A DNA stretch of 64,000 nucleotides from SB11 sp037968475 (GTDB taxonomy: Bacteria; Bacteroidota; Bacteroidia; UBA8524), in NCBI GenBank assembly GCA_037968475.1, contig JBBKVO010000053.1, positions 1-64,000 of the forward strand, given 5' to 3'. The translations under genes and the position numbers were made by a program. This document shows positions 27,880 through 36,504 of this stretch, piece by piece. How positions within the stretch are numbered: position 1 is the first letter of the stretch; each line of letters begins with the position of its first letter. The notes beneath the pieces are model-generated. The model was not told where the DNA came from, ran no database searches, and saw only the letters and a list, made by a program, of their open reading frames with translations.

Positions 27880-28602
27880 CTAGCCATTTATAGCCGTATC
27901 AATAGCTTGTTTTAACGTTTCGTTAGTTTCTTTTACACCTATTTGCTGTATGACCTCGTGGGTTTCAGCATTAAGCAAAATAATTAATCCTGTTACTTTA
28001 ATACCTTTTACAGCATCGTATACCCCCTCTTTCTCAAGATTTTCTTTGCAGGTTTTTTTAGTCTCATCAGTACTAAGATCGTTCACAAAAAAAGATATGT
28101 TTGTATTGCCCATATAAGAAGCCACAATATCAGTTTCAACCCTTTTACCATTAGCTTTACAACTGGGGCACCAAGTAGCCGTGTTTATTACAGCAATTAC
28201 TTTAGGTGTTCCGTTTTTTGTTGAAGCATTAATAGCCATTTTAATTTCATCAGTAGTTTTGGCTACTGCCACTTGGCTAATCACTTTTTTGGTATTTGCA
28301 TCAACCAAAACAATAAGTCCTGTTGATTTTATTGAGCTAACAGCATCATAAACACCTTTTTCTTCTAAAGTAATTTTTGATGTTGCCTTGGTAGCATCAT
28401 CCGTTAAATTATTTACTACAAAAGCCACATCATAGCTACCTGCATACGATGCCACGATATCTTTTTCTACACGCTGGCCATTGGCTTGACAAGCGGGACA
28501 CCAACTGGCAGTATTAACTACTGCAATAACTTTGGGTTGTGATTGTGCAAATGACGCAACGGCAAATAGCATCATTAAGACTACAAGTTGAATTTTTTTC
28601 AT
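27880..28602 (-). CDS. secreted protein with two tandem thioredoxin-like domains
   Basis: 240 residues. Signal peptide at 1-20 ('FAVASFAQ'). Two copies of a ~105-residue thioredoxin-like domain follow (about 23-128 and 132-240). Their active sites are 'WCPAC' (Cys35/Cys38) and 'WCPSC' (Cys145/Cys148). The copies are clearly homologous ('VIAVVNTASWCPACQANGQR' versus 'VIAVINTATWCPSCKANGKR', and 'GVYDAV..IK.TGLI.L'). The cis-Pro loop typical of thioredoxin is not obvious. A periplasmic disulfide or redox role is likely. The gene lies between the DUF2892 pair and an AraC regulator on the same strand, so AraC-controlled redox or stress expression is possible. Confidence 0.85.
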   Translation of the reverse strand: MKKIQLVVLMMLFAVASFAQSQPKVIAVVNTASWCPACQANGQRVEKDIVASYAGSYDVAFVVNNLTDDATKATSKITLEEKGVYDAVSSIKSTGLIVLVDANTKKVISQVAVAKTTDEIKMAINASTKNGTPKVIAVINTATWCPSCKANGKRVETDIVASYMGNTNISFFVNDLSTDETKKTCKENLEKEGVYDAVKGIKVTGLIILLNAETHEVIQQIGVKETNETLKQAIDTAING

Positions 28603-28717
28603 ATTAGTTTTTCTTAGTTGTTGTTTTATGTAAAATGCAATACAAAACTAAGTAGGACGCACCCCACCTGTGTAGGACTATTGTGGATAGCCCTTGCACT
28701 AAAAACTAATACGTGTA

Positions 28718-29593
28718 TTAACGAATGTGTTGGCGATATTCTTCGGGCGTTATTTGAGCCCATTTTTTAAAGAAACGGTTAAAATATGCAGGATCATCAA
28801 AACCCAAGCCGTAAGCTATCTCTTTTACACTGTTCTGAGTTAAATATAAGGTGCGCTTGGCCTCAACCATTACTCGCTCTTTTATTATTTGCCCGGGGCT
28901 TTTGCCATAAAACCGTTTGGTAAGTTTTGATAATGTATTGGGCTGTATAAACAGCTTATCAGCATAAAAAGCTACGCTGTGTTGTTTTTGAAAGTTCCCC
29001 TCCACCAAATCCTGAAAATTAAGTAGCAAAGCATTTTCGGGCTGAACAGGTTGCTCGCTAACCTTATCCATCACTTCTACTTTTTCGCGACTGGCCTTTA
29101 TCAAAAAAATCTTTAAGTAAGAAAAAAGCATCTCTTCTTGACTCAATCCCTCGCCTTTACTAAACTCATCAAAAATATTATCAGCCACCATATCCAAATC
29201 AGTAGCTAACTTAGAGCCTGCCTCCAAAAATGGAGGGCCATAAACACTATTAAACAATACCCCATTACACGATACCTCGTGGCGGTGTTTTTCGATACAA
29301 AAAAACTCACTCGAAAACTCAATCAACAAACCTTTAAACGTCTTTCCTTCCTCTACCACAAACGGTTGGAAAGGCAAAAGAAACATTAATGTATTGGGTT
29401 GTAGTGCATGCCTTCCAAAATCAATTTTTATCTCCCCCTCCCCTTCTTTCACCCAAAACACCGTATAATATTTAAAAAAGGCAGGCTTATTGCTACCCTT
29501 TTCCATAGATAATTCAGTTTCAGATATTCTAAAAGCTAAATCATCGGTGGCTTTATAAATACTATGCGTATTTTTGGAAAGTAATTGTATCAT
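28718..29593 (-). CDS. AraC-family transcriptional regulator
   Basis: 291 residues from the ATG at 29593. An upstream extension to 29668 exists but is AT-rich and unlike the family. The N-terminal ~130 residues form a cupin-like sensory domain ('KEGEGEIKIDFGRHALQPNT'). The C-terminal ~100 residues carry two helix-turn-helix units: 'HSVAFYADKLFIQPNTLSKL' and 'VKEIAYGLGFDDPAYFNRFF' followed by 'KKWAQITPEEYRQ', the standard AraC signature. Effector unknown. Divergently placed from the DUF5606 gene and upstream of the tandem thioredoxin gene, which is a plausible target. Confidence 0.92.
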   Translation of the reverse strand: MIQLLSKNTHSIYKATDDLAFRISETELSMEKGSNKPAFFKYYTVFWVKEGEGEIKIDFGRHALQPNTLMFLLPFQPFVVEEGKTFKGLLIEFSSEFFCIEKHRHEVSCNGVLFNSVYGPPFLEAGSKLATDLDMVADNIFDEFSKGEGLSQEEMLFSYLKIFLIKASREKVEVMDKVSEQPVQPENALLLNFQDLVEGNFQKQHSVAFYADKLFIQPNTLSKLTKRFYGKSPGQIIKERVMVEAKRTLYLTQNSVKEIAYGLGFDDPAYFNRFFKKWAQITPEEYRQHIR

Positions 29594-29777
29594 AGTGATT
29601 TCAAATATAGGTGTATGGCACAAAACATAAATTGTGCCTAAGTTGCCGCTTATATTAATTATCCACAAAGAGGGCTATATAGCCAACTTTTACACATTAT
29701 AAGTGGTCTACGTAAAATAATTACCCGCAAGCCACTTGTTTTTATATTTTTGCGCGGGTTTAACAACCAGAAGAGAG

Positions 29778-30344
29778 ATGGAACTTAAAGATATTGTATC
29801 AGTAGCCGGCGTGCCCGGTTTGCACAAAATAGTGGGACAACGCCCCTCAGGCCTTATATTGGAAACAATAGATGCGTTGCAACGCCGTTTTCCTACATCG
29901 TTAACGCAAAAGGTATCTATATTAGAAGATATAGCCATGTTTACCACCACCGATGAGGTGAAACTGAAAGATGTTTTGGTAAACATTAACGAAAAAGAAA
30001 AAGGCGGACTTACTGTTCCTGATAAAAAAGCCAACAACGACCAGCTTAAAACGTTTATGGAAGCTGCATTACCCGATTATGATAAAGAAAGGGTATATGT
30101 AAGCGACATTAAAAAACTTGCCGCTTGGTACTTATTGCTTAAAGATCATCTGGATTTTGAAGCACTAAAAAATAGTGATGACAGCAACAGCGATGAAAAC
30201 GCTGACGAGAACCAAAAAGCTGATTTGAAACCTGCCAAAGAAGTAAAACCTAAAGTAGCTAAAAAGCCTTCGGCTAAAGTGAATACCAAAAACGTAGGCG
30301 CAAAACAAAATGCTATGCCCCGCAAAACTGGTGGTGGTGGTTGA
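29778..30344 (+). CDS. DUF5606-family protein
   Basis: 188 residues from the ATG at 29778, preceded by AGAAGAGAG. It opens 'MELKDIVSVAGVPGLHKIVG', followed by 'RPSGLILETID', a pattern I recognise from a conserved Bacteroidota-only family of unknown function (DUF5606). The first 135 residues look folded. The rest is a charged low-complexity tail with Lys/Ala/Pro repeats ending 'RKTGGGG', probably disordered and nucleic-acid binding (inference). A candidate -7 box TATTTTTG is at 29745-29752. Hairpin terminator downstream. Confidence 0.8.
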   Translation: MELKDIVSVAGVPGLHKIVGQRPSGLILETIDALQRRFPTSLTQKVSILEDIAMFTTTDEVKLKDVLVNINEKEKGGLTVPDKKANNDQLKTFMEAALPDYDKERVYVSDIKKLAAWYLLLKDHLDFEALKNSDDSNSDENADENQKADLKPAKEVKPKVAKKPSAKVNTKNVGAKQNAMPRKTGGGG

Positions 30345-30371
30345 TATTTAACAGCACCCGATATATCAAAG

Positions 30372-30403
30372 AATCCGAATGGGCTACCCGTTCGGATTTT
30401 TTG
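30372..30403 (+). terminator. terminator after the DUF5606 gene
   Basis: 12-bp stem AATCCGAATGGG (30372-30383) / CCCGTTCGGATT (30387-30398) with one G-U pair, loop CTA, then TTTTTG. Confidence 0.88.
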
Positions 30404-30461
30404 CTTTTAGCTTTAATCGAAATTTAATGTCCCTTAAAAAATCTTTTATTAAATTTATATA

Positions 30462-31412
30462 ATGAAAAAAGCCTTACTATTTTTTGTTTGCATAACAATA
30501 TCAATGCTTGCCAAAACTCAACTTTTCATTGGTAAAATTGATTTTGAAAACCCTGTATTGGTAAGTGAAGACAAACCATTAAAATTTGAAATTATAATGG
30601 GTCGCCACCCCAACAATATTTGGCAAGTGGGGCATCCTCAAAAAACTTTTTTCGACTCAGCATACGGAGGTAAAAATGCCATTGTAACCGACACAGTGCA
30701 ACCCTATCCCACAAATGCCTATTCATACTTTGACGTTAAATTGTACAATATGGTATCACTTGGAGGTAGATTAATGGCTGATTTTTCTTTCTACCACAAA
30801 TTTGAAATAGAAAAGGGAAAAGCAGGAGGATATATTTTAGCATCAATAGACAATGGTATTACATGGGAAAATATTATTGATAAAAACAACCAAATTACCT
30901 TTTGCGATGTTTGCCAATATAAAAAAGCCGGAGGGCTGTATAAATATACAGATACCTTGAATAATGGGAAACCTGCTTTTAGTGGAAAATCAAAAGGATG
31001 GCAAGAGGTATTTATACGTTTTGGAAGTTCTGCTGTTAAAAAACAACCTTTTGACACACTAATTTTTAGATTTGTATTTGAAGCCAACAACTCGCAAAAC
31101 CCCACCGATGGTTGGATGATTGATGATATTTGGTTTAGCAATGATTATACTTCATTAATTGCCAAAAATACCAAGAACAACCTATCTATTTACCCCAACC
31201 CTGCGCAAGGCAATACCACAATACAAACCACAAACGGAGAAGAAATACAAAACATAACCATTAAAGATGTTTTAGGCAAAGAAGTCTTTGCTCAAAAAGC
31301 TATAAACCAAAACTCTATTACGCTAAATCTTAGCCACTTGCCCAAAGGCTACTATTTTGCAACTGTTGAAACCCAAAAAGGGTTATCAACACAGCGGCTT
31401 ATTTTGCAATAA
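30462..31412 (+). CDS. secreted T9SS cargo, function unknown
   Basis: 316 residues. Signal peptide at about 1-19 ('SMLAKTQ'). The middle domain (about 25-225) reads as a jelly-roll/MAM-like sandwich ('ADFSFYHKFEIEKGKAGGYI', 'DGWMIDDIWFSN'), the kind placed before sorting domains. A T9SS type A domain begins 'LSIYPNPAQGNT'. No catalytic domain is evident, so binding or structural function is the best guess. The M3 peptidase gene follows after 39 bp on the same strand. Confidence 0.8.
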   Translation: MKKALLFFVCITISMLAKTQLFIGKIDFENPVLVSEDKPLKFEIIMGRHPNNIWQVGHPQKTFFDSAYGGKNAIVTDTVQPYPTNAYSYFDVKLYNMVSLGGRLMADFSFYHKFEIEKGKAGGYILASIDNGITWENIIDKNNQITFCDVCQYKKAGGLYKYTDTLNNGKPAFSGKSKGWQEVFIRFGSSAVKKQPFDTLIFRFVFEANNSQNPTDGWMIDDIWFSNDYTSLIAKNTKNNLSIYPNPAQGNTTIQTTNGEEIQNITIKDVLGKEVFAQKAINQNSITLNLSHLPKGYYFATVETQKGLSTQRLILQ

Positions 31413-31451
31413 ATTTCTCAAATTCGCTGTTTATTCAAAAAAACATAGAAC

Positions 31452-33152
31452 ATGAACGGCATTACCTCATTTATATCTAAAGACTATACTATTACCGATT
31501 GGGCGCACCTTGAGCCTTATTTTACCCAACTATTACAACGCGATATCAATAGCAAAGCCGATTTGACGCAATGGCTTAAAGACCATAGCGACCTTGAAAG
31601 TGTGGTGAGCGAAGACCTTGCATGGAAGTACATAAACATGACCCGCGACACTACCGACAAGGAGAAAGAACAAGCCTATATTGATTTTGTGAGTGAAATA
31701 CAACCGCAAATTTCTCCCATAGAAAACGATTTGAATAAAAAGCTGGAAAGCTCGCCCTATACAAAACAGTTTAGCGACAGTGCACACAAAATATACCTAC
31801 GCAACACGCTTACCTCGCTAGAGCTGTATAGAGCAGAAAACATACCGCTAGAGGTAGAAATACAAACCGAAAGCCAAAAATACGGTACTATTAGCGGAGC
31901 TATGACGGTAGAAATGGAAGGTAAGGAACTTACCCTACAACAAGCTGCCGTGTATATGAAAAAATTGGATAGAGATATACGCAAAGAGGCTTTTGAGAAG
32001 ATTAGCAACCGCCGCCTGCAAGACAAAGACACGTTGGATAGTTTGCTAAACAAACTGATAGAACTACGCCACAAAGTAGCTCAAAATGCCGATTTTGATA
32101 ATTTTAGAGATTATATGCATACCGCACTTTGCCGTTTCGACTATACGGTGAACGATTGCTTTAAATTCCACGATGCTGTGGCAGGACAAGTAGTGCCTTT
32201 GGCAAAAAAATTGGCCGAAGAACGCAAAAGCAAACTAGGGTATGAAAGCCTAAAACCTTGGGATGGTGATGTAAACCCTGATGGACTAGAACCTGTACAC
32301 CCATTTAACAACGGCGAAGAGCTCGCTGAAAAAACCATAGCTGCTTTTAATCGCCTTGACCCATTTTTTGGTGAAGTAATAAGCACCATGCGCGCCAAAG
32401 GTCATTTGGATTTGGACAGTCGCAAAGGCAAAGCCCCCGGAGGTTATAACTACCCACTAGCGGTAAGTAACTACCCCTTTATTTTTATGAATTCGGCAGG
32501 TACGCTGCGCGATTTGGAAACTATGGTACACGAAGGCGGACACGCCATACACAGTGTGCTAACCAAAGATTTAGAACTAAATGCCTTTAAAAGCTGCCCC
32601 AGTGAAGTTGCCGAGCTTGCTAGTATGAGCATGGAACTGATAAGCATGGATGTTTGGGACGAGTTTATAAAAGACCCTAACGAATTACGTCGCGCCAAAG
32701 CCGAACAACTGGAAGGCGTGATAAAAACCCTGCCTTGGATAGCTACGGTAGATAAATTTCAGCATTGGTTGTATACCAACCCCACCCGCAGCAACGAAGA
32801 GCGCACTACGGCTTGGACTGAAATTGCTGATGAATTTGGCACGGGCACTACCGACTGGACTGGCTACGAAGAAGCCTATAAATACGCTTGGCAACGTCAA
32901 CTGCACATATACGAAGTACCTTTTTATTATATAGAATACGGTTTTGCCCAATTGGGTGCTATTGGCGTATGGAAAAACTACGTAGAAAACAATGCGGAGG
33001 GATTGCGCCTATACAAAGCCGCCCTTAGCTTGGGCAATACCGCCACCATACCCGAAATTTATGCAGCAGCAGGCGTGAAATTTGATTTTAGCCCTGAGTA
33101 CATAAAACAACTGTTTGATTTTGTTTGGGCTGAATATGAAAAACTTAAATAG
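31452..33152 (+). CDS. M3-family metallopeptidase (oligoendopeptidase F-like)
   Basis: 566 residues, cytosolic, no signal peptide. Zinc motif 'MVHEGGHAIHS' gives HExxH at His360-Glu361-His364. The third ligand is Glu388 in 'SEVAELASMSME'. 'YPFIFMNSAG' before the motif and 'HIYEVPFYYIEYGFAQLGA' after it (with substrate-binding His/Tyr) match the M3B branch. It would degrade oligopeptides. The stop overlaps the start of the next gene, so the two are translationally close. Confidence 0.93.
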   Translation: MNGITSFISKDYTITDWAHLEPYFTQLLQRDINSKADLTQWLKDHSDLESVVSEDLAWKYINMTRDTTDKEKEQAYIDFVSEIQPQISPIENDLNKKLESSPYTKQFSDSAHKIYLRNTLTSLELYRAENIPLEVEIQTESQKYGTISGAMTVEMEGKELTLQQAAVYMKKLDRDIRKEAFEKISNRRLQDKDTLDSLLNKLIELRHKVAQNADFDNFRDYMHTALCRFDYTVNDCFKFHDAVAGQVVPLAKKLAEERKSKLGYESLKPWDGDVNPDGLEPVHPFNNGEELAEKTIAAFNRLDPFFGEVISTMRAKGHLDLDSRKGKAPGGYNYPLAVSNYPFIFMNSAGTLRDLETMVHEGGHAIHSVLTKDLELNAFKSCPSEVAELASMSMELISMDVWDEFIKDPNELRRAKAEQLEGVIKTLPWIATVDKFQHWLYTNPTRSNEERTTAWTEIADEFGTGTTDWTGYEEAYKYAWQRQLHIYEVPFYYIEYGFAQLGAIGVWKNYVENNAEGLRLYKAALSLGNTATIPEIYAAAGVKFDFSPEYIKQLFDFVWAEYEKLK

Positions 33153-33564
33153 TAAAATTGCTAATTGGCTGCAAATAATCCCCATAGCTATACTATGGGG
33201 ATGTATTTTTTATAGCATATACGCATTTATAGTAAACAATTCACCTATTACTATTGGTCATTATTTCGGCATTGGTTTTATTTTATTAGCCACAATATTA
33301 TTTGTTACAAAAAAGCCGATAGGAAATTTAATTGTAGGTGGTATACTAGTTTTAGCAGCAATAAACTTACTGCAATTTTTACCTTATACAAACCAAAGCC
33401 ACCTAAGTGCTCACGTTACTGTCGGCAATACTTCATTTGAATCAGGCAGTTATGCCGAAACAGAACCTCCCTTTTCATTGGGTATTAACACCGAAATGTT
33501 GCTTCTTTTAGTGCTTTATTGTGTAGTTAATATTAAAACCATTTTAAGCTGGTTTAAAAAGTAA
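33136..33564 (+). CDS. small hypothetical membrane protein
   Basis: 142 residues from the ATG at 33136, which overlaps the last 17 bases of the M3 peptidase gene. Four hydrophobic segments (about 9-30, 39-57, 62-80, 120-138) with a polar loop 'TNQSHLSAHVTVGNTSFESG' between the third and fourth. No family recognised. It ends 11 bases inside the convergent lipoprotein gene on the other strand. Confidence 0.6.
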   Translation: MKNLNSKIANWLQIIPIAILWGCIFYSIYAFIVNNSPITIGHYFGIGFILLATILFVTKKPIGNLIVGGILVLAAINLLQFLPYTNQSHLSAHVTVGNTSFESGSYAETEPPFSLGINTEMLLLLVLYCVVNIKTILSWFKK

Positions 33565-34171
33565 TCCCTATAGTAAAAGTTAAGCCGCCCTGTGCTACAA
33601 GAAATATAAGTACAGATAATGCTATAAGTAATATAGGAACAGAAAGGATTAGTGCAAAATCGGCTTTGGGTTGGCCATACTCGCCCGTACGCTTAATTTG
33701 TCTTAGGGCTATAATAGAAAAAATAAAAGCCAACAAAGTAAAAACAGGAATTAGCAACGCAAAAAAACCACTAAATGCTAATGCTGCTGCCCCAGAACCT
33801 AAAATACCAATAGCACTCCAAAAAGCAATTTTTGCGTTTTTGTTCACCACATCAGTAGCAGGTAGTGGTATAATACTATCGTTTTCTACTGTATTTTGTT
33901 TGGTAAAAAACTTTATAGGCCGATTTTGTATTAGTTTTGGCGGCAAATCAATTTCAACCTTTTGAGGTACTGGCAGGCTTATTATTTGCTGTGTAATTTC
34001 TTTAGCCTTTAGCTGTTCGGCAATAACAATAGGTCTCTCTGCTTCCTCTTTGGCAGTTTCCTTAGCTACCACCTGCTTTTTTACTTTTGGGTAATGGCTA
34101 TAAAGTCCACCAGTACATGATGAAACAGTAAAAACTATAATAGTACTAAGATAAAAACAGAATTTGTCCAT
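33554..34171 (-). CDS. tandem-paralog lipoprotein 3 of 3
   Basis: 205 residues from the ATG at 34171. Lipoprotein signal 'TVSSC' followed by 'TGGLYSHYPKVKKQ'. A variable Lys/Gln/Pro-rich middle (about 35-105) leads to two membrane segments (about 115-150 and 165-195) with 'IIALRQIKRTGEYGQPKADF' between them, resembling the DUF4190 two-helix unit. The two genes upstream share the plan 'CSGGLYTHYPKV' - spacer - two helices. A lipidated N-terminus plus two membrane helices is unusual. Function unknown. Overlaps the convergent gene by 11 bp. Confidence 0.75.
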   Translation of the reverse strand: MDKFCFYLSTIIVFTVSSCTGGLYSHYPKVKKQVVAKETAKEEAERPIVIAEQLKAKEITQQIISLPVPQKVEIDLPPKLIQNRPIKFFTKQNTVENDSIIPLPATDVVNKNAKIAFWSAIGILGSGAAALAFSGFFALLIPVFTLLAFIFSIIALRQIKRTGEYGQPKADFALILSVPILLIALSVLIFLVAQGGLTFTIGITF

Positions 34172-34186
34172 ATAATTATTCAACTA

Positions 34187-34849
34187 TTAAAGCATTGCAA
34201 AGAAAAAAATCAAGAAAAAAAACAGATATAAAAGCATAAGCAGCGCACCCAAAATAAATAATGAACCTATAACCAAAGCAAAAATTGCAGCACCTTTATT
34301 GGTATAAGTATCAGGCTTATTTTTTATCTCACTTAATGCAATAATTGATGTTACAAAAGCTGCAATTCCCAAAGCTGTACCAACCAGAACAGCTAGTAAT
34401 GCAAAGGGAGGAATGGCAAACCCAAGAAGCATAGTAAATATCGCTGCTAAACTTAATATAAGTGAAGTATTGGCCGTACCATTAGGTCTTGGCTTTTCAT
34501 CTACTTTTTGGTCTGTTTCCCTTTTAGACTCTAAAATTGTTTTTGATTCTTGTCTTTTAACTACATTGTTTTTGGTTTGTATCAACTCATTTTGGGTAGT
34601 TTGAGTTATTTGTTTAACCTCGCTATTTGATTGAAATGAATTTGAGACACTATCAGTAATGGTATGTATTTCGGTAGTATTTGCTATGGTTTCAGTTTTA
34701 TTTAAAGAAACTTGCTTTTTCTTTTCGTGTTTTTGTTTGGTTATCACCTTGTCATTTTTTTTCACATATCCATAATGACCATACTTTGCACCTGAGCAAG
34801 CTGAAAGCAACAACACACATAACAATAAATAGTACAAGTTTCTTTTCAT
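34187..34849 (-). CDS. tandem-paralog lipoprotein 2 of 3
   Basis: 220 residues from the ATG at 34849. Lipobox 'LLSAC' followed by 'SGAKYGHYGYVKKN'. A long hydrophilic Thr/Gln/Lys-rich spacer (about 30-125) precedes a hydrophobic region of about 90 residues with three to four helices and 'IIALSEIKNKPDTYTNKGAA' between them. It is the most diverged of the three paralogs: the motif after Cys is altered and the C-terminus is longer. 16 bp upstream of paralog 3. Confidence 0.75.
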   Translation of the reverse strand: MKRNLYYLLLCVLLLSACSGAKYGHYGYVKKNDKVITKQKHEKKKQVSLNKTETIANTTEIHTITDSVSNSFQSNSEVKQITQTTQNELIQTKNNVVKRQESKTILESKRETDQKVDEKPRPNGTANTSLILSLAAIFTMLLGFAIPPFALLAVLVGTALGIAAFVTSIIALSEIKNKPDTYTNKGAAIFALVIGSLFILGALLMLLYLFFFLIFFFAML

Positions 34850-34962
34850 AAATGTAAAAGTAACCTGCGTGCTTGAGTACAAATTGGCAGTTATTGCAAC
34901 CTGTCAATTAAGTATTTGCAAAAACTGCAACAAGCAATAAAGCACTACTAAATATAAGTTAG

Positions 34963-35574
34963 CTAGGGAATAAACACATTGCCAATTTGCAAGCCCGTTC
35001 CGTTGGCCGATAGGTAGGCAATAATGCCCACAATGCTTAAAAACAATAAAGGTATGGCTACATACAAAGCAAACTCGGCTTTATAACGCCCATGTTCACC
35101 TGTTTTCATTATTTTCCGTATGGCTTTTATTCCTTTTACAAAAGCTAAAAGGGTACACAAAAACATGGCTATTAAAAACGCAGGATGGATTAATAATCCT
35201 GCTACAAAAAAAGTCAACGCACCAATAGCTGCCACAAAAGCCACTTTAGCGTTTTTATTGTAATGGGTAGCATCGCGTGGCCTACCGTCGCCTGTTATGG
35301 CCGTTTTCTGGGTGGGTGCATTTATTTGTTTCTGGGGTATTAAAGGCAATTGAGATTGCTCTATCTCAATTTTGATTGGTGATTGAACAGTCGCACTGGG
35401 TATGCTTATTCTTTTTGTAGGTAAAGTTTCGTGCTTCAGTGTAATTTTATCAAATTGTTTTTCGGGTAGATTTTTTTCTTTAGCCTGCTGCCTCACCTTT
35501 GGATAGTGAGTATATAGCCCCCCTGAGCAAGAGGTAAAGAAAACTAAAATTAGTATAACTAAGCACCTAAGCAT
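34963..35574 (-). CDS. tandem-paralog lipoprotein 1 of 3
   Basis: 203 residues. Lipobox 'FFTSC' then 'SGGLYTHYPKVRQQ', nearly the same as paralog 3. A Pro/Gln/Lys-rich spacer is followed by 'YNKNAKVAFVAAIGALTFF' and the helical pair flanking 'IKAIRKIMKTGEHGRYKAEF', again close to paralog 3 ('ALRQIKRTGEYGQPKADF'). The gene begins 17 bp after an outer-membrane-type lipoprotein gene on the same strand, so the set is probably one transcript. Confidence 0.75.
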   Translation of the reverse strand: MLRCLVILILVFFTSCSGGLYTHYPKVRQQAKEKNLPEKQFDKITLKHETLPTKRISIPSATVQSPIKIEIEQSQLPLIPQKQINAPTQKTAITGDGRPRDATHYNKNAKVAFVAAIGALTFFVAGLLIHPAFLIAMFLCTLLAFVKGIKAIRKIMKTGEHGRYKAEFALYVAIPLLFLSIVGIIAYLSANGTGLQIGNVFIP

Positions 35575-35590
35575 ACACTAATATAGCATT

Positions 35591-36487
35591 TTACTCATAA
35601 TCTTTTCCTAGCCTAAATTGTAAACTAAGCGAGGGAATAATAGTAAGTCCCTTAAAGTTAAAATTATCACCATTAAGCAATTTATACGTTCCGTAGTTTT
35701 GATAAAACATAGAACAGGCAGGGATAAGATATACATATTTATAGCCCACTTTGGCATTTATAAATGCTCCAAAAGAGGCGAAACCTTGTTTATTTTTCAC
35801 CCCAAAAACAGGTTCATTTTTATCGTTAAAAACTCTATCGGGTAATGTAGTATAGGTAATTCGGCTATACGATGCGGCTACACCAAAGGCAAGACAACCG
35901 TATTCTTCTTCTTCGCCAAATGAATAACTAAAAATTAGCGGTAATAAAAAATCGTTGCGTTTAAAGCTATAGCCCAATCGGCTTTGCAATTCTCCAAATA
36001 CATTGGGCAGTTTATAGCCCTGCCAACTGTATTGCAAAGCTACACTACCATACAATTGGGTAGATTTCCCCACAGTACCAATATTTCCAGTAGTACCCAT
36101 AAACTGGTATTGCAGCATAAAAGTATTGGCTTTTCCTGCCAGTTTATACCCTGCTTCAAACCGTTTGGCAATACCTGCACGCAAGTAAAAATCATATCCA
36201 CTGCTAAAAGGGTCTACCGCGTAGGCAACAGCCGCTTTGTTTATAGTTTCTAAATTCCCGTCAACAGTTATACTATCTTTATTAGCAAGGTCGCTAATGT
36301 TTTGCTCTACAATTTTACCCATTAATATTGCTGTACGTACAGGCACATTAGCTGTATACGATGCACCTGCCACCACATTTCCCTTAGGTGTTACTTTACC
36401 CGATTGATTGATAACACGCGGTGCAGCGCACGCTGTAAAAAGCAGGACTGCTAAACAAACAACTAAAATTTTATACGGCACTAACAT
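35591..36487 (-). CDS. putative outer-membrane barrel lipoprotein
   Basis: 298 residues. Lipobox 'LLFTAC' at about residue 20, then 'AAPRVINQSGKVTPKGNVVAG'. The rest alternates short amphipathic strands ('GYKLAGKANTFMLQYQFMG', 'GSVALQYSWQGYKLPNVFGE') and ends 'PSLSLQFRLGKDYE', as in 8- to 10-strand barrels. No catalytic residues seen. It heads the run of lipoprotein genes and may supply their outer-membrane partner (inference). Confidence 0.65.
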   Translation of the reverse strand: MLVPYKILVVCLAVLLFTACAAPRVINQSGKVTPKGNVVAGASYTANVPVRTAILMGKIVEQNISDLANKDSITVDGNLETINKAAVAYAVDPFSSGYDFYLRAGIAKRFEAGYKLAGKANTFMLQYQFMGTTGNIGTVGKSTQLYGSVALQYSWQGYKLPNVFGELQSRLGYSFKRNDFLLPLIFSYSFGEEEEYGCLAFGVAASYSRITYTTLPDRVFNDKNEPVFGVKNKQGFASFGAFINAKVGYKYVYLIPACSMFYQNYGTYKLLNGDNFNFKGLTIIPSLSLQFRLGKDYE

Positions 36488-36504
36488 TTATACTTTATTA
36501 ATAA

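Noticed and set aside
29594..29668. N-terminal extension of the AraC regulator
   Set aside because: Sequence is AT-rich and unlike the cupin domain start; the ATG at 29593 is better placed.
33181..33206. CCCCATAGCTATACTATGGGG hairpin taken as a terminator
   Set aside because: It lies inside the coding region of the small membrane protein and has no T run.
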